The notes: generated by a model from the sequence alone, not told the origin. A stretch of 64,000 nt of DNA from Streptomyces griseicoloratus (GCF_014534645.1 NZ_JACVQF010000163.1:123667-187666), one strand, 5' to 3'. Shown: positions 16,410 through 25,530, numbered from the stretch's first letter. Numbers and translations are program-made.

Positions 16410-18302
16410 TCAGGCGCCGGTGTCCACCCGGTCCAGGGGCAGCCACAGGACGGTGTTCCGGGCGGCCGTGGCCGGGTCCCCGGCGGTGATCTCCTCGTCG
16501 GTCAGCGCCCGGTTCCAGACCCGCACCTCGTCGATCGCGCCCCTGAAACGGGCCCGGCCGTCCACGCGTTCGCCGATGTGCACGCCGAACGGCGAGTTCC
16601 GGCTGACCGAGCCGGGCACGTCCGGCGCGCTCACCGACGTCCCGTCCACGAACAGCGTGAGCCGCCCGCCGCCGCGCCGCAGTGCCACATGGTGCCAGCG
16701 GCCGTCGTTGTACGCGCCGGCGGCGCGCACGTACGCCGACCGCGGCGCCGCCGCGCCGTCCCGTGCCGTGATCAGACCCTGGACCCGGCCGCTGCCGGGC
16801 TCGGCCCGCAGCCACACCTGGGGCTGCCGGGTGCCGACGCCGCCCATCCACAGCAGGGGCTGCTCCCCGTCGGCGGCGGTGTACCGGAACCACAGCGAGG
16901 CGGTGAAGTCCCCGGCCCCGAGCGGAAGCCGGTCCCGGTACGGCAGGCGTACGGCGTCGTCGGCGCCGTCGAAGGCGAGCGCGCCGCCCGCCGCGCCGTC
17001 CGCCGCCGGGGCGGCGCCGCCGAGCACGGCCGCGGGCGCCGCGCCCCGGGCGAGGTCGGCGGTGGTGGGGTCCGGGCCCCGGCGGGGGCGCAGCCAGTCC
17101 TCGGTGAAGCGGGCGAAGCGGATCTCGTCGCGGGCGTCCACCGCGCCGGCCTCGTACAGCAGGCCCACGGTCGCCTCGTCGACCGCGGTCATGTCGGAGT
17201 AGCCGGACCAGTCCCGGGTGACGACCGTGCCGCGGTCCACGCCGTCCCAGCTCGCGCCGCCGTCGTAGGAGGACCGGATCGTCATCGTGCGGCGGCGGTC
17301 GGGGTCGGCCGGGGCGGACAGCAGCAGCCGGTCGCCGAGGCGGAGCACGGAGCCCTGCACCTGCGGGGTGTACAGGTCCGGCAGGGCCCGGAAGGGGGCG
17401 GCGAAGCTGTCGCCGCCGTCGTGGCTGACGGCCTGGGTGCGGTGGCCGAGGTCGGCGCCCTCCTCTTCCCGTCCGCTGACCAGGAGCGAGCCGTCGGCGC
17501 GCTCGGTGAGGGTCAGTTCGGACGGCTTCTGCCGGAAGGTGCCGTCGGCGGCGACCGGCCAGGTGTCGGTGGCCCCGACCCGCCAGTGATCGCCGCCGTC
17601 GTCGCTGACGAGGAGCGCCGCGTGGTTGCCGGTGACCCGGTCGCCGTCCCAGGTCTCGGCGTTGACGCCGAGGACGAGGCGTCCGGCACGGCGGCCGCCG
17701 GTGAGCTGTACACCGTGCACGGGGCCGGTGGCGTACCAGGCGTTCCAGCCGGGCGGCCGGACCTCCGCGCTCAGGTCGCGCGGTGTCGACCAGGTGAGTC
17801 CGTCGTCGTCGCTGTACTGCAGGTGGGGGACGCGCTCGCAGGGCACCGCGCAGTTCTCGGCGTCCGTGCGGCCGGCGTTGTAGGTCTCGGCCAGCAGGAT
17901 CCGGCCGGTGGCGCGGTCGACGACCGGGGCCGGGTTGCCGTGCGTGTCGCCGCCGCCCTCGTTGACGACCCGCAGCGGGCCCCAGGTGCGTCCGCCGTCG
18001 GTGGAGCGTCTGAGGACGATGTCGATGTCGGCCGCGTCCCCGCAGTTGAGGGCGCGGCCCTCGGCGAAGGCGAGGAGGGTGCCGCGGGTCGTCCGCACGA
18101 GGGCCGGGATGCGGAAGCAGGCGTAGCCCGGCTCCCGGGCCGCGTCGAAGAGGACCTGCTGCTCGAACCGCGGAGCGCGGCCGGCGGACCGGGCGTGCGC
18201 GGACGGCGGCGAGGCGGCCGCCGCGGCCGTCGTCGCCAGGGCCAGCAGGGCGGCGAGGGCGGTCAGGGGGGATCCCGGGCGGGTGCGGGGAGGTGACGGC
18301 AT
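16410..18302 (-). CDS. Secreted exo-alpha-sialidase (GH33) with C-terminal LamG domain
   Basis: A 630-residue exported glycosidase. The signal peptide (about 1-38) is followed by a six-bladed sialidase propeller. It carries the arginine motif FRIPALVRTTRG and Asp-boxes STDGGRTWG, SDDDGLTWS, SDDGGDHWR, SHDGGDSF and SYDGGASW. The acid/base and nucleophile region is DWSGYSDM with LLYEAG. From about 430 a laminin-G/ConA-like domain follows (LPLGAGDFTASLWFRY, WHHVALRRGGGRLTLFVDGT, AIDEVRVWNRALTDEEI), typical of carbohydrate-binding add-ons. It would remove terminal sialic acid from host or plant glycoconjugates. It is an isolated gene; no sialic-acid uptake or catabolism genes are nearby. Confidence 0.92.
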   Translation of the reverse strand: MPSPPRTRPGSPLTALAALLALATTAAAAASPPSAHARSAGRAPRFEQQVLFDAAREPGYACFRIPALVRTTRGTLLAFAEGRALNCGDAADIDIVLRRSTDGGRTWGPLRVVNEGGGDTHGNPAPVVDRATGRILLAETYNAGRTDAENCAVPCERVPHLQYSDDDGLTWSTPRDLSAEVRPPGWNAWYATGPVHGVQLTGGRRAGRLVLGVNAETWDGDRVTGNHAALLVSDDGGDHWRVGATDTWPVAADGTFRQKPSELTLTERADGSLLVSGREEEGADLGHRTQAVSHDGGDSFAAPFRALPDLYTPQVQGSVLRLGDRLLLSAPADPDRRRTMTIRSSYDGGASWDGVDRGTVVTRDWSGYSDMTAVDEATVGLLYEAGAVDARDEIRFARFTEDWLRPRRGPDPTTADLARGAAPAAVLGGAAPAADGAAGGALAFDGADDAVRLPYRDRLPLGAGDFTASLWFRYTAADGEQPLLWMGGVGTRQPQVWLRAEPGSGRVQGLITARDGAAAPRSAYVRAAGAYNDGRWHHVALRRGGGRLTLFVDGTSVSAPDVPGSVSRNSPFGVHIGERVDGRARFRGAIDEVRVWNRALTDEEITAGDPATAARNTVLWLPLDRVDTGA

Positions 18303-18422
18303 GGACGGTCTGCCCTTCGGGCGGCTGGTCGGGAGCCGGTGATCAGGAGATCACGGAGCGACGGCGTTCCCCGCCGGTACGCCCGCCGGATCGCGTGCGT
18401 GTCGCCCGGGCGGCCTCGGCGT

Positions 18423-18800
18423 TCAGGGAACGAGGACCACCTTCCCGAGGTTGCGGCGCGACGTGACGACCTCGTGCGCCCCGGCCGCCTCCGCCGGCCC
18501 GAACCGCCCGTGCACGACGGGCCGGAGCGCACCGTCCGCGAACAGGTCCCACAACTCCCGGCGCCACGCCTCGTACAGCCGGGGTTCCTCACGGGCGATC
18601 CGCGCGATCTGAAGACCCGTCATCGTCCGCGCACCCACCAGCAGGTCGTACGCCCGTACGGTCCCGCCGCCCGAGCCGTACGCCACCAGCCGCCCGCCCG
18701 CCGCGAGGGCGCCGACGGCCGGGGCGAGCACCTCCCCGCCGACCGCGCCGAGGACGGGCGCAGTCGACGGGCCCGCCCCCGTCGTCGTAGACCACCATGT
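18423..18800 (-). pseudogene. Remnant of a quinone oxidoreductase/zinc-type alcohol dehydrogenase
   Basis: Only the C-terminal third of an NADPH:quinone reductase-like MDR protein is present (GGEVLAPAVGALAAGGRLVAYGSGGG, then HGRFGPAEAAGAHEVVTSRRNLGKVVLV). Just upstream, the expected preceding segment DMVVYDDGGGPV is readable but in a different frame, showing a frameshift near 18765-18790. The catalytic GroES-like domain and the GXGXXG start of the Rossmann fold are absent. The 131-codon frame that can be drawn to 18818 has no family N-terminus. It is best read as a decayed gene. Confidence 0.75.
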
Positions 18801-18828
18801 GGACCGAACCCGCCGCACGCCGTCGTGA

Positions 18829-18879
18829 GACGGGGCCCCTGCGGCGCAGGGGGCGCTCCCCGCCGGTCGGGGCCCCGTC
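18829..18879 (-). terminator. Terminator of the formate dehydrogenase operon
   Basis: GACGGGGCCCC (18829-18839) and GGGGCCCCGTC (18869-18879) form a perfect 11-bp stem with a 29-nt loop that can itself fold. It lies just after the fdhD stop. Confidence 0.65.
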
Positions 18880-18900
18880 GCCGTGCCGCGGGGAACCGCG

Positions 18901-19749
18901 TCAGCCCTGGGCGGCCGCGGCCCGCAGGGCGATGCGGTCCTCGCCCGCGTACACGTTCATGGAACCGCCCCGCAGGAAGCCCACCAGCGTCAGGCCCGTC
19001 TCGGCGGCCAGGTCCACCGCGAGCGACGAGGGCGCCGACACCGCCGCCAGCACCGGGATGCCGGCCATCACGGCCTTCTGCGCCAGCTCGAAGGAGGCCC
19101 GGCCGGACACCAGCAGGATCGAGCGGGACAGCGGCAGGTCCCCGTTCTGCAGGGCGCGGCCGACCAGCTTGTCGACCGCGTTGTGCCGGCCGACGTCCTC
19201 GCGGACGTCCACCAGTTCCCCGTCCTCGGTGAACAGGGCCGCCGCGTGCAGGCCGCCGGTGCGGTCGAAGACCCGCTGGGCCGCCCGCAGCCGGTCGGGC
19301 AGGCCGGCCAGCAGCTCCGGCTCGACGCGGACCGGGGGCGTGTCGGCGATGGGCCACCGGGCCGTCGTACGGACCGCGTCCAGGCTCGCCTTGCCGCACA
19401 GGCCGCAGGACGATGTCGTGTAGACGTTCCGCTCCAGGGTGATGTCCGGGATCGCCACGCCCGGGGCGGTCTTGACGTCCACCACGTTGTACGTGTTGGA
19501 GCCGTCGACCGTGGCGCCCGCGCAGTAGACGATGTTCTGCAGGTCGCCCCGCTCGGCGAGCACGCCCTCGCTCACCAGGAACCCGGCGGCCAGCGCGAAG
19601 TCGTCACCCGGAGTGCGCATCGTGATCGCGAGCGGCTTGCCGTTCAGCCGGATCTCCAGCGGTTCCTCGGCGACGAGCGTGTCCGGGCGGGTGGAGACCG
19701 CCCCGTCCCGAATGCGGATCACCTTGCGTCGTTCCGTGACTCGTCCCAT
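18901..19749 (-). CDS. fdhD: FdhD, formate dehydrogenase sulfur-transfer accessory protein
   Basis: A 282-residue cytosolic protein that passes sulfur from a cysteine desulfurase to the molybdenum cofactor of formate dehydrogenase, which is needed for activity. The two loop cysteines are present in [10 protein letters not shown] (Cys115 and Cys118). [16 protein letters not shown] and [15 protein letters not shown] are further family blocks. The ATG at 19749 is chosen over an upstream in-frame ATG at 19818 because it sits behind GAGGGG and matches the family N-terminus. It is the last gene of the formate dehydrogenase operon, 20 bp after the iron-sulfur subunit, which fits its role. Confidence 0.95.
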   Translation of the reverse strand: MGRVTERRKVIRIRDGAVSTRPDTLVAEEPLEIRLNGKPLAITMRTPGDDFALAAGFLVSEGVLAERGDLQNIVYCAGATVDGSNTYNVVDVKTAPGVAIPDITLERNVYTTSSCGLCGKASLDAVRTTARWPIADTPPVRVEPELLAGLPDRLRAAQRVFDRTGGLHAAALFTEDGELVDVREDVGRHNAVDKLVGRALQNGDLPLSRSILLVSGRASFELAQKAVMAGIPVLAAVSAPSSLAVDLAAETGLTLVGFLRGGSMNVYAGEDRIALRAAAAQG

Positions 19750-19769
19750 GTCCGTGCCCCTCGTACCGG

Positions 19770-20630
19770 TCAGTCCCGGTTCTGTACGTGCTGGTAGCCG
19801 AAGCGGCCCTTGATGCACAGGTTGCCGTGGGTCACCGGGTTGTCGTGCGGCGAGGTGACCTTCACGATCTCATTGTCCTGCACGTGGAGCGTGAGGTTGC
19901 AGCCCACGCCGCAGTACGCGCACACCGTGGTCGTCTCCGTCTGCCGTGACTCGTCCCAGGTGCCCGCCGCGCGCATGTCGAACTCGGACTTGAACGACAG
20001 GGCCCCGGTGGGGCACACCTCGATGCAGTTGCCGCAGTAGACGCACGCCGAGTCGGTCAGCGGGGCGTCGTGCTCGACGGCGATCCGGGCGTCGAAGCCG
20101 CGGCCGGAGACGGAGATGGCGAAGGTGTTCTGCCACTGGTCGCCGCAGGCGTCCACGCATTTGTAGCAGAGGATGCATTTGCCGTAGTCCCGCACGTACA
20201 GGTCGTTGTCGACCCGGGGTTCCTCGTCGAGACGGGCGGCGTCCGGGCCGAAGCGGTCGGGCTTCGCCTCGTACTCCTTGATCCACTGCGCGGCCGGGGG
20301 CGTCGTGGACAGGTCGACCGAGGAGGCGAGCAGTTCCAGGACGACCTTGCGGCTGTGCCGGGCGCGCTCGGTGTCCGTGCGCACCTCCATGCCCGGCTCG
20401 GCCTTGCGGGAGCAGGCCGGGACGAGGGTGCGGGAGCCCTCGACCTCCACCACGCACACCCGGCAGGCGTTCTTCGGGGCGAGCGTGTCGCCCTGGCACA
20501 GGGTCGGCACCTCCTTCCCGGCGGCCCGGCAGGCGTCGAGGATCGTCGACCCCTCCGGCACCCGGGCCTCCTGTCCGTCGAGCGTGAACTCCACCAGCCG
20601 GCGCGGCACTCCGAGCGGTATCGCGGTCAT
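19770..20630 (-). CDS. Formate dehydrogenase iron-sulfur subunit carrying the detached FdhA N-terminal cluster domain
   Basis: A 286-residue electron-transfer subunit. In order: a plant-type [2Fe-2S] domain (Cys45, 56, 59, 73); a NuoG-like His/Cys segment ([13 protein letters not shown], about 90-105); two [4Fe-4S] ferredoxin motifs (Cys152/155/158/162 and Cys196/199/202/206); and at the C-terminus the Fe4S4 motif of molybdopterin oxidoreductases (Cys237, 240, 244, 272), ending [12 protein letters not shown]. That ending is exactly where an intact FdhA would continue into its catalytic domain, which here is a separate gene two positions upstream. The ATG overlaps the diaphorase stop by four bases (ATGA), indicating coupled translation. 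It should shuttle electrons from the Mo site to the NAD-reducing subunit. Confidence 0.9.
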   Translation of the reverse strand: MTAIPLGVPRRLVEFTLDGQEARVPEGSTILDACRAAGKEVPTLCQGDTLAPKNACRVCVVEVEGSRTLVPACSRKAEPGMEVRTDTERARHSRKVVLELLASSVDLSTTPPAAQWIKEYEAKPDRFGPDAARLDEEPRVDNDLYVRDYGKCILCYKCVDACGDQWQNTFAISVSGRGFDARIAVEHDAPLTDSACVYCGNCIEVCPTGALSFKSEFDMRAAGTWDESRQTETTTVCAYCGVGCNLTLHVQDNEIVKVTSPHDNPVTHGNLCIKGRFGYQHVQNRD

Positions 20631-22561
20631 TCGTACGCCCCCAGACGGTCGATGGCGGATTCCACGGCGTTCCACGCGGTCTGGCCCAGACCGCAGATCG
20701 AGGCGTCCCGCATCGCGCGGCCCACCTCCCTGAGCAGCGCGATGTCGTCCGCCGCGGCCGCACCCGTGCGGTCCGCGATCCGGCGCAGCGCCTCCTCCTG
20801 GCGCACGGTCCCGATCCGGCACGGCACGCACTGCCCGCACGACTCGTCGCGGAAGAACTCCGCGATGCGCAGCAGCAGCCGGGGGAGCGGAACCGTGTCG
20901 TCGAAGGCCATGACGACCCCCGAACCGAGCGTCGTGCCCGCCTCACGCGTCCCCTCGAAGGTGAGCGGGACGTCCAGTTCGTCGGGCCGTACGAAGCCGC
21001 CCGCCGCCCCGCCGAGCAGCACCGCCCGCAGCCCCTCGCGGACCCCGGCCAGCTCCAGCAGCTCGCCCAGCGTCGCGCCGAACGGCAGCTCGTAGACGCC
21101 GGGGCGCTCCACGCTGCCCGACACGCAGTACAGCTTGGGCCCGGTGGACCGTCGCGTGCCGATCGCCGCGTACGCGGCGGCGCCCATGGTCAGGATCGGC
21201 AGCACGTTGACCAGCGTCTCGACGTTGTTCTCCACCGTGGGCTTGCCGAACAGACCCTTCTCCACGGGAAACGGCGGCTTGGAGCGCGGTTCGCCCCGGT
21301 AGCCCTCGATGGAGTTGAACAGGGCCGTCTCCTCACCGCAGATGTACGCGCCCGCGCCCCGCCGGATCTCGATGTCGAAGGCGTAGCCCTGGCCGAGCAC
21401 GTCGTCGCCGAGCAGACCCCTGGCGCGCGCCTGCTCGATCGCGTGGCGCATGCGGTGCGTCGCCCGCGGATACTCGCCGCGCAGGTACAGGTAGCCTTTG
21501 TGCGCGCCGGTAGCGTACGCCGCGATCGTCATCGCCTCGACCAGCGCGTACGGGTCGCCCTCCATCAGGACGCGGTCCTTGAAGGTGCCCGGCTCGGATT
21601 CGTCGGCGTTGCAGACGAGGTAGTGCGGGTGGTCGGGCCGGGACGCCGTGGCCTGCCACTTGCGGCCCGTCGGGAACGCGGCGCCGCCGCGGCCGAGCAG
21701 GCCGGAGTCGGTGACCTCACGGATCACCGCGGCGGGGCCCAGCTCGAAGGCGCGGCGCAGGGCCGTGTAGCCGCCGTGGGCCCGGTAGTCGTCGAGGGAG
21801 CCGGGGTCGACGGTGCCGATGCGTTTCAGCAGGGTCAGGGTGGGGTCGCCCGCCTGGGGGACCGCCGTGGTGGGTGGGGGTTCGGTGCGGGCGGTCTCGG
21901 GTGCGGTGGCCGCTTGGACGGTGGTGTCAACGGTGGCGGGGGCGCAGACGGCGGTGGCCCGTAGGGTGTTTCGCCCCCGCCGCCCCTTCCCGTTCCCGGC
22001 CCCGGGGGCTGCCGCCCCCGGACCCCCGCTTCGGCCCTGACGGGCCTCGTCCTCAAACGCCGGACGGGCTGGATCTTCCCCTGCACGTATCACCAGTGCC
22101 GCCGGTGCCCGCTCGCACAGACCCAGGCACGGGCTGCGCTCGACCCGCACCCCGCTCTCCGGCCCCAGCCGCGCCTCGGCGCCCGCGCACAGCTCCGGCG
22201 CCCCGGCCGCCGTGCACGCGAGGTCGGTGCACAGGTACAGCACGGTCGCGGGGCGGGGACGCACCGAGAACATCGCGTAGAAGGTGGCCACCCCGTACGC
22301 CTCCGCCGGCGGCACCGTCAGCCGCCGGCACAGGTAGTCCAGGGCACCCTCACTGATCCAGCCGACCCGGTCGTTCAGGGCGTGCAGCCCCGGCAGCAGC
22401 AGGTCGCGGCGGTCGCGGGCCTCCCGGCCGCCGCGCGCCCACCGCAGGTCGGCGTCGGTCCGGTCGGCGCCCTCCCAGGAGGACTCCGGTGGTCCCAGCA
22501 GGGCGTCCACGGCCGCCCGTTCGTCGTCCGTCGGCTTGCTGTCGCCGAAGTGCAGGTCCAC
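20627..22561 (-). CDS. NuoE-NuoF fused diaphorase subunit of NAD-dependent formate dehydrogenase
   Basis: A 644-residue fusion. Residues about 1-158 are a NuoE-like thioredoxin-fold [2Fe-2S] domain (Cys111, 116, 145, 149). Residues about 241-644 are NuoF-like, with the NAD/FMN motifs GRGGAAFPTGRKW and YICGEETALFNSIEG and the [4Fe-4S] motif CGQCVPC plus a distal Cys in ICGLGQ. It reduces NAD+ with electrons from formate. The linker 160-240 is unusual: about residues 162-199 are encoded by a dispersed Streptomyces repeat. The gene starts at a GTG at 22561, 7 bp after the catalytic-subunit stop, with AGGTGAG overlapping that stop. Confidence 0.9.
   Translation of the reverse strand: MDLHFGDSKPTDDERAAVDALLGPPESSWEGADRTDADLRWARGGREARDRRDLLLPGLHALNDRVGWISEGALDYLCRRLTVPPAEAYGVATFYAMFSVRPRPATVLYLCTDLACTAAGAPELCAGAEARLGPESGVRVERSPCLGLCERAPAALVIRAGEDPARPAFEDEARQGRSGGPGAAAPGAGNGKGRRGRNTLRATAVCAPATVDTTVQAATAPETARTEPPPTTAVPQAGDPTLTLLKRIGTVDPGSLDDYRAHGGYTALRRAFELGPAAVIREVTDSGLLGRGGAAFPTGRKWQATASRPDHPHYLVCNADESEPGTFKDRVLMEGDPYALVEAMTIAAYATGAHKGYLYLRGEYPRATHRMRHAIEQARARGLLGDDVLGQGYAFDIEIRRGAGAYICGEETALFNSIEGYRGEPRSKPPFPVEKGLFGKPTVENNVETLVNVLPILTMGAAAYAAIGTRRSTGPKLYCVSGSVERPGVYELPFGATLGELLELAGVREGLRAVLLGGAAGGFVRPDELDVPLTFEGTREAGTTLGSGVVMAFDDTVPLPRLLLRIAEFFRDESCGQCVPCRIGTVRQEEALRRIADRTGAAAADDIALLREVGRAMRDASICGLGQTAWNAVESAIDRLGAYE
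21970..22072. repeat. Dispersed Streptomyces repeat inside the diaphorase reading frame
   Basis: Read on the minus strand, this stretch begins CAGCCCGTCCGGCGTTTGAG, continues GACGAGGCCCGTCAGG and GGCGGCAGCCCCCGG, and ends with GGGAAGGGGCGG. This matches, from memory, a sequence found many times between genes in Streptomyces genomes. Here it is translated as the NuoE-NuoF linker (PARPAFEDEARQGRSGG). No second copy was seen in this window. Confidence 0.7.
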
Positions 22562-22567
22562 CTGTGC

Positions 22568-24493
22568 TCACCTCACGTGTGTCGCAGCCGGCAGCTTCTC
22601 GATCCGGATCGCCGACGCCTTGAACTCCGCCGTCCCGGCGATCGGGCAGTTGGCCTCGATCGTCAGCCGGTTGGTGTCCACCTCGTCGGGAAAGTGGAAG
22701 GTCATGAAGGCGAGCCCGGGCCGCAGCGCCGTGTCGATCCACACGGGCGCGACGACCGACCCGCGCCGCGAGGCGACCCGCACCTGTTCGCCGACCACCA
22801 CCCCGTAGCGCTCGGCGTCCTCGGGGCACAGCTCGACCGCCTCGCCGCGCCTGAGCGGGGAGGCGTAGCCGCCGCTCTGCACACCGGTGTTGTAGGAGTC
22901 CAGCCGCCGGCCGGTGGTCAGCCGGATCGGGTACTCCTCGTCGGTGAGGTCCACGGGCGGGTCGTGCCGCACGATCCCGAAGGGGGCGGGCCTGCCCCGC
23001 CGGTCCGGGTCCGGGTCCCACAGCCGGCCGTGCAGGTACGTGGGTTCGAGGCCGTCGGTGCTGGGGCAGGGCCACTGGATGCCCTGGTGCTCCGCGAGGC
23101 GTTCGTACGTCATTCCGTAGTGGTCCGGGGAGAGCGACCTCAGCTCGTTCCAGACGGCCTCGGCGTCGGCGTACTTCCAGTCGTGGCCGAGTCGGGCGGC
23201 CAGGTCGCAGAGGATGTCGATGTCCTCGCGGGCCTCGCCGGGCGGGGAGACCGCCCTGCGGACGCGCTGGACGCGCCGCTCGCTGTTGGTGGTGGTGCCG
23301 TCGGTCTCCGCCCAGCCGGCCGTCGCCGGGAGGACCACGTCGGCCAGTTCGGCGGTCTTCGTCAGGAAGATGTCCTGCACGACGAGGAAGTCGAGCGCCT
23401 TCAGCCGCCTCACGGCCTGCTCGCTGTCCGCCTCCGACTGGGCCGGGTTCTCGCCGATGCAGTACACGGCCCGCAGCGAGCCGTCCTCCATGGCCTCGAA
23501 CATCTCCGTCAGGTTCAGCCCGTAGCTCGGCTGGATGACCGTGTCCCAGGCCGACTCGAACTTCAGCCGGACGTCCGCGTCGAGGATGTCCTGGAAGCCC
23601 GGCAGGCGGTTGGGGATCGCCCCCATGTCGCCGCCGCCCTGCACGTTGTTCTGGCCGCGCAGCGGCTGCAGGCCCGAGCCGTAGCGGCCGACGTGGCCGG
23701 TGAGCAGGGAGAGGTTGATCAGCGCGCGGACGTTGTCGGTGCCGTTGTGGTGCTCCGTGATGCCGAGGGTCCAGCACAGCTGGGCGCGCTCGGCGCGGGC
23801 GTAGGCGTGCGCCAGCTCACGGATGGCGGCGGCCGGCACGCCCGTCACCTTCTCGGCGAGGGACGGCGTCCACGGCTCGACGAGCGCCCGGTACTCCTCG
23901 AAGCCCGTCGTCGCCCGCTCGATGAACGCCTCGTTGGCCAGTCCCGCGTGGATGATCTCGCGGCCGATGGCGTGGGCCATCGGGATGTCGGTGCCCACGT
24001 TCAGGCCGAGCCAGCTCTCCGCCCACTCGGCGGTGGAGGTGCGGCGCGGATCGACGGCGTACATGCGGGCGCCGTTCCGTATCCCCTTCAGCACGTGCTG
24101 GAAGAAGATCGGATGCGCGAAGCGGGCGTTGGAGCCCCACATCACGATCACGTCCGTGTGCTCGATCTCCTCGTACGAGGACGTGCCCCCGCCCGAGCCG
24201 AAGGCCGCCGACAGGCCCGCGACGCTCGGTGCGTGGCAGGTGCGGTTGCAGGAGTCGACGTTGTTGGTGCCCATGACGACCCGGGCGAACTTCTGGGCGA
24301 CGTAGTTCATCTCGTTCGTGGCGCGGGCGCACGAGAACATCCCGAACGCGCCCTGGGCCGCCCGAAGGCCCCGGGCCGTGCGGTCCAGGGCCTCCTCCCA
24401 GGTCGCCCGGCGGAAGGGCGCGTCGCGCGAGTCCCGGACGAGCGGGTGGGTGAGCCTGGTGTAGGTCTTCGTGCTCCGGTCGCGTTTCCTCAT
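22568..24493 (-). CDS. Formate dehydrogenase catalytic (Mo-bis-MGD) subunit lacking its N-terminal Fe-S domain
   Basis: A 641-residue molybdopterin oxidoreductase that oxidises formate to CO2. Residues about 15-520 are the molybdopterin core, with the active-site segment NNVDSCNRTCHAPSVAGL. Cys86, followed by His87, is the Mo ligand where some enzymes have selenocysteine. The C-terminal 110 residues are the dinucleotide-binding domain (LTTGRRLDSYNTGVQSGGYA). The usual N-terminal [4Fe-4S] domain is missing: the protein begins TRLTHPLVRD, the point just after that domain. The missing domain is at the C-terminus of the 2Fe-2S subunit encoded downstream. The ATG at 24493 overlaps the preceding stop by four bases. 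Confidence 0.93.
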   Translation of the reverse strand: MRKRDRSTKTYTRLTHPLVRDSRDAPFRRATWEEALDRTARGLRAAQGAFGMFSCARATNEMNYVAQKFARVVMGTNNVDSCNRTCHAPSVAGLSAAFGSGGGTSSYEEIEHTDVIVMWGSNARFAHPIFFQHVLKGIRNGARMYAVDPRRTSTAEWAESWLGLNVGTDIPMAHAIGREIIHAGLANEAFIERATTGFEEYRALVEPWTPSLAEKVTGVPAAAIRELAHAYARAERAQLCWTLGITEHHNGTDNVRALINLSLLTGHVGRYGSGLQPLRGQNNVQGGGDMGAIPNRLPGFQDILDADVRLKFESAWDTVIQPSYGLNLTEMFEAMEDGSLRAVYCIGENPAQSEADSEQAVRRLKALDFLVVQDIFLTKTAELADVVLPATAGWAETDGTTTNSERRVQRVRRAVSPPGEAREDIDILCDLAARLGHDWKYADAEAVWNELRSLSPDHYGMTYERLAEHQGIQWPCPSTDGLEPTYLHGRLWDPDPDRRGRPAPFGIVRHDPPVDLTDEEYPIRLTTGRRLDSYNTGVQSGGYASPLRRGEAVELCPEDAERYGVVVGEQVRVASRRGSVVAPVWIDTALRPGLAFMTFHFPDEVDTNRLTIEANCPIAGTAEFKASAIRIEKLPAATHVR

Positions 24494-25461
24494 GCGGCGC
24501 TCCTCAGCGCGAGCAGGTCCGACAGGGCGTGCACGGTGCGCAGGGTGGGCACCGGCACCCCGGTGATCTCCGCCAGTTCGACGACGGCCGCCAGCAGGAC
24601 GTCGAGTTCCAGCGGCTTGCCGCGCTCCAGGTCCTGGAGCGTGGAGGTGCGGTGGTCGCCGACCTTCTCGGCGCCCGCGAGCCGGCGCTCGATGGAGACG
24701 CCGACCTCGCAGCCGAGGGCCGCGGCGACCGCCAGCGTCTCGGCCATCATCGTCTCGATGACCCGGCGGGTCCCGCCGTGCCGGCACATCTGCCCCATGG
24801 TGGCGCGGACCAGGGCGCTGATCGGGTTGAAGGAGATGTTCCCCAGCAGCTTCAGCCAGATGTCGCTGCGCAGCTCCGGCTCCACCGGGCACTTCAGGCC
24901 GCCGGCCCGCATCGCCTCGGCGAACGCCAGACAGCGCGCCGAGACGCTGCGGTCGGGTTCGCCGAGGGAGAACCGGGTGCCTTCCACGTGCCGTACGACG
25001 CCGGGCTCCTGAAGTTCGGTGGCCGCGTAGACGACGCAGCCGACGGCCCTCTCGGGCGCGAGCACCGCACTGACCGCGCCGTCCGGGTCCACGCTCTGCA
25101 GCCGGTGGCCGTCGTACGGGCCGCCGTGCCGGTGGAAGTACCACCAGGGGATGCCGTTCTGGGCGGCGACGATTGCCGTGGTGCCGTGCAGCAGCGGCTC
25201 GATCAGCGGCCCGCACGCCGCGTACGAGTTGGCCTTCAGCCCCAGGAAGACATAGTCGACCGGGCCGACCTCGGCCGGGTCGTCGGTGGCGCGCGGGCGC
25301 GCGGTGAAGTCGCCGCGCGGGCTGCGCACCCGTACTCCGTGCCGCCTCATGGCCGCCAGATGCGGTCCACGGGCGATGAGATGGACGTCGGCGCCCGCGC
25401 GGTGCAGCGCGGCGCCGACGTAGGCGCCGATCGCTCCGGCGCCGAGGACTGCGACTTTCAT
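24490..25461 (-). CDS. Ketopantoate-reductase-like (ApbA/PanE family) 2-hydroxyacid oxidoreductase
   Basis: A 323-residue NAD(P)H-dependent enzyme. The N-terminal Rossmann fold has VAVLGAGAIGAYVGAALHRA; AQNGIPWWYF and the C-terminal ApbA_C region with the catalytic lysine block (WLKLLGNISFNPISALV) follow. PanE reduces ketopantoate for pantothenate synthesis, but family members also reduce other 2-oxoacids. Being first in a translationally coupled formate dehydrogenase operon (ATGA overlap with the next gene) suggests a role in C1/C2 acid metabolism, for example glyoxylate-type acids, rather than vitamin synthesis. That is an inference. Confidence 0.85.
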   Translation of the reverse strand: MKVAVLGAGAIGAYVGAALHRAGADVHLIARGPHLAAMRRHGVRVRSPRGDFTARPRATDDPAEVGPVDYVFLGLKANSYAACGPLIEPLLHGTTAIVAAQNGIPWWYFHRHGGPYDGHRLQSVDPDGAVSAVLAPERAVGCVVYAATELQEPGVVRHVEGTRFSLGEPDRSVSARCLAFAEAMRAGGLKCPVEPELRSDIWLKLLGNISFNPISALVRATMGQMCRHGGTRRVIETMMAETLAVAAALGCEVGVSIERRLAGAEKVGDHRTSTLQDLERGKPLELDVLLAAVVELAEITGVPVPTLRTVHALSDLLALRSAA

Positions 25462-25530
25462 GGCGATCCAGCTCCGTCCGGCCGAGGGTTACCGAGGAAC
25501 TGCCGACACGATGACAAGCCTGTCGACGAA

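Noticed and set aside
18797-19423. Plus-strand frame antisense to fdhD
   Set aside because: No motif and antisense to a complete, well-conserved FdhD.
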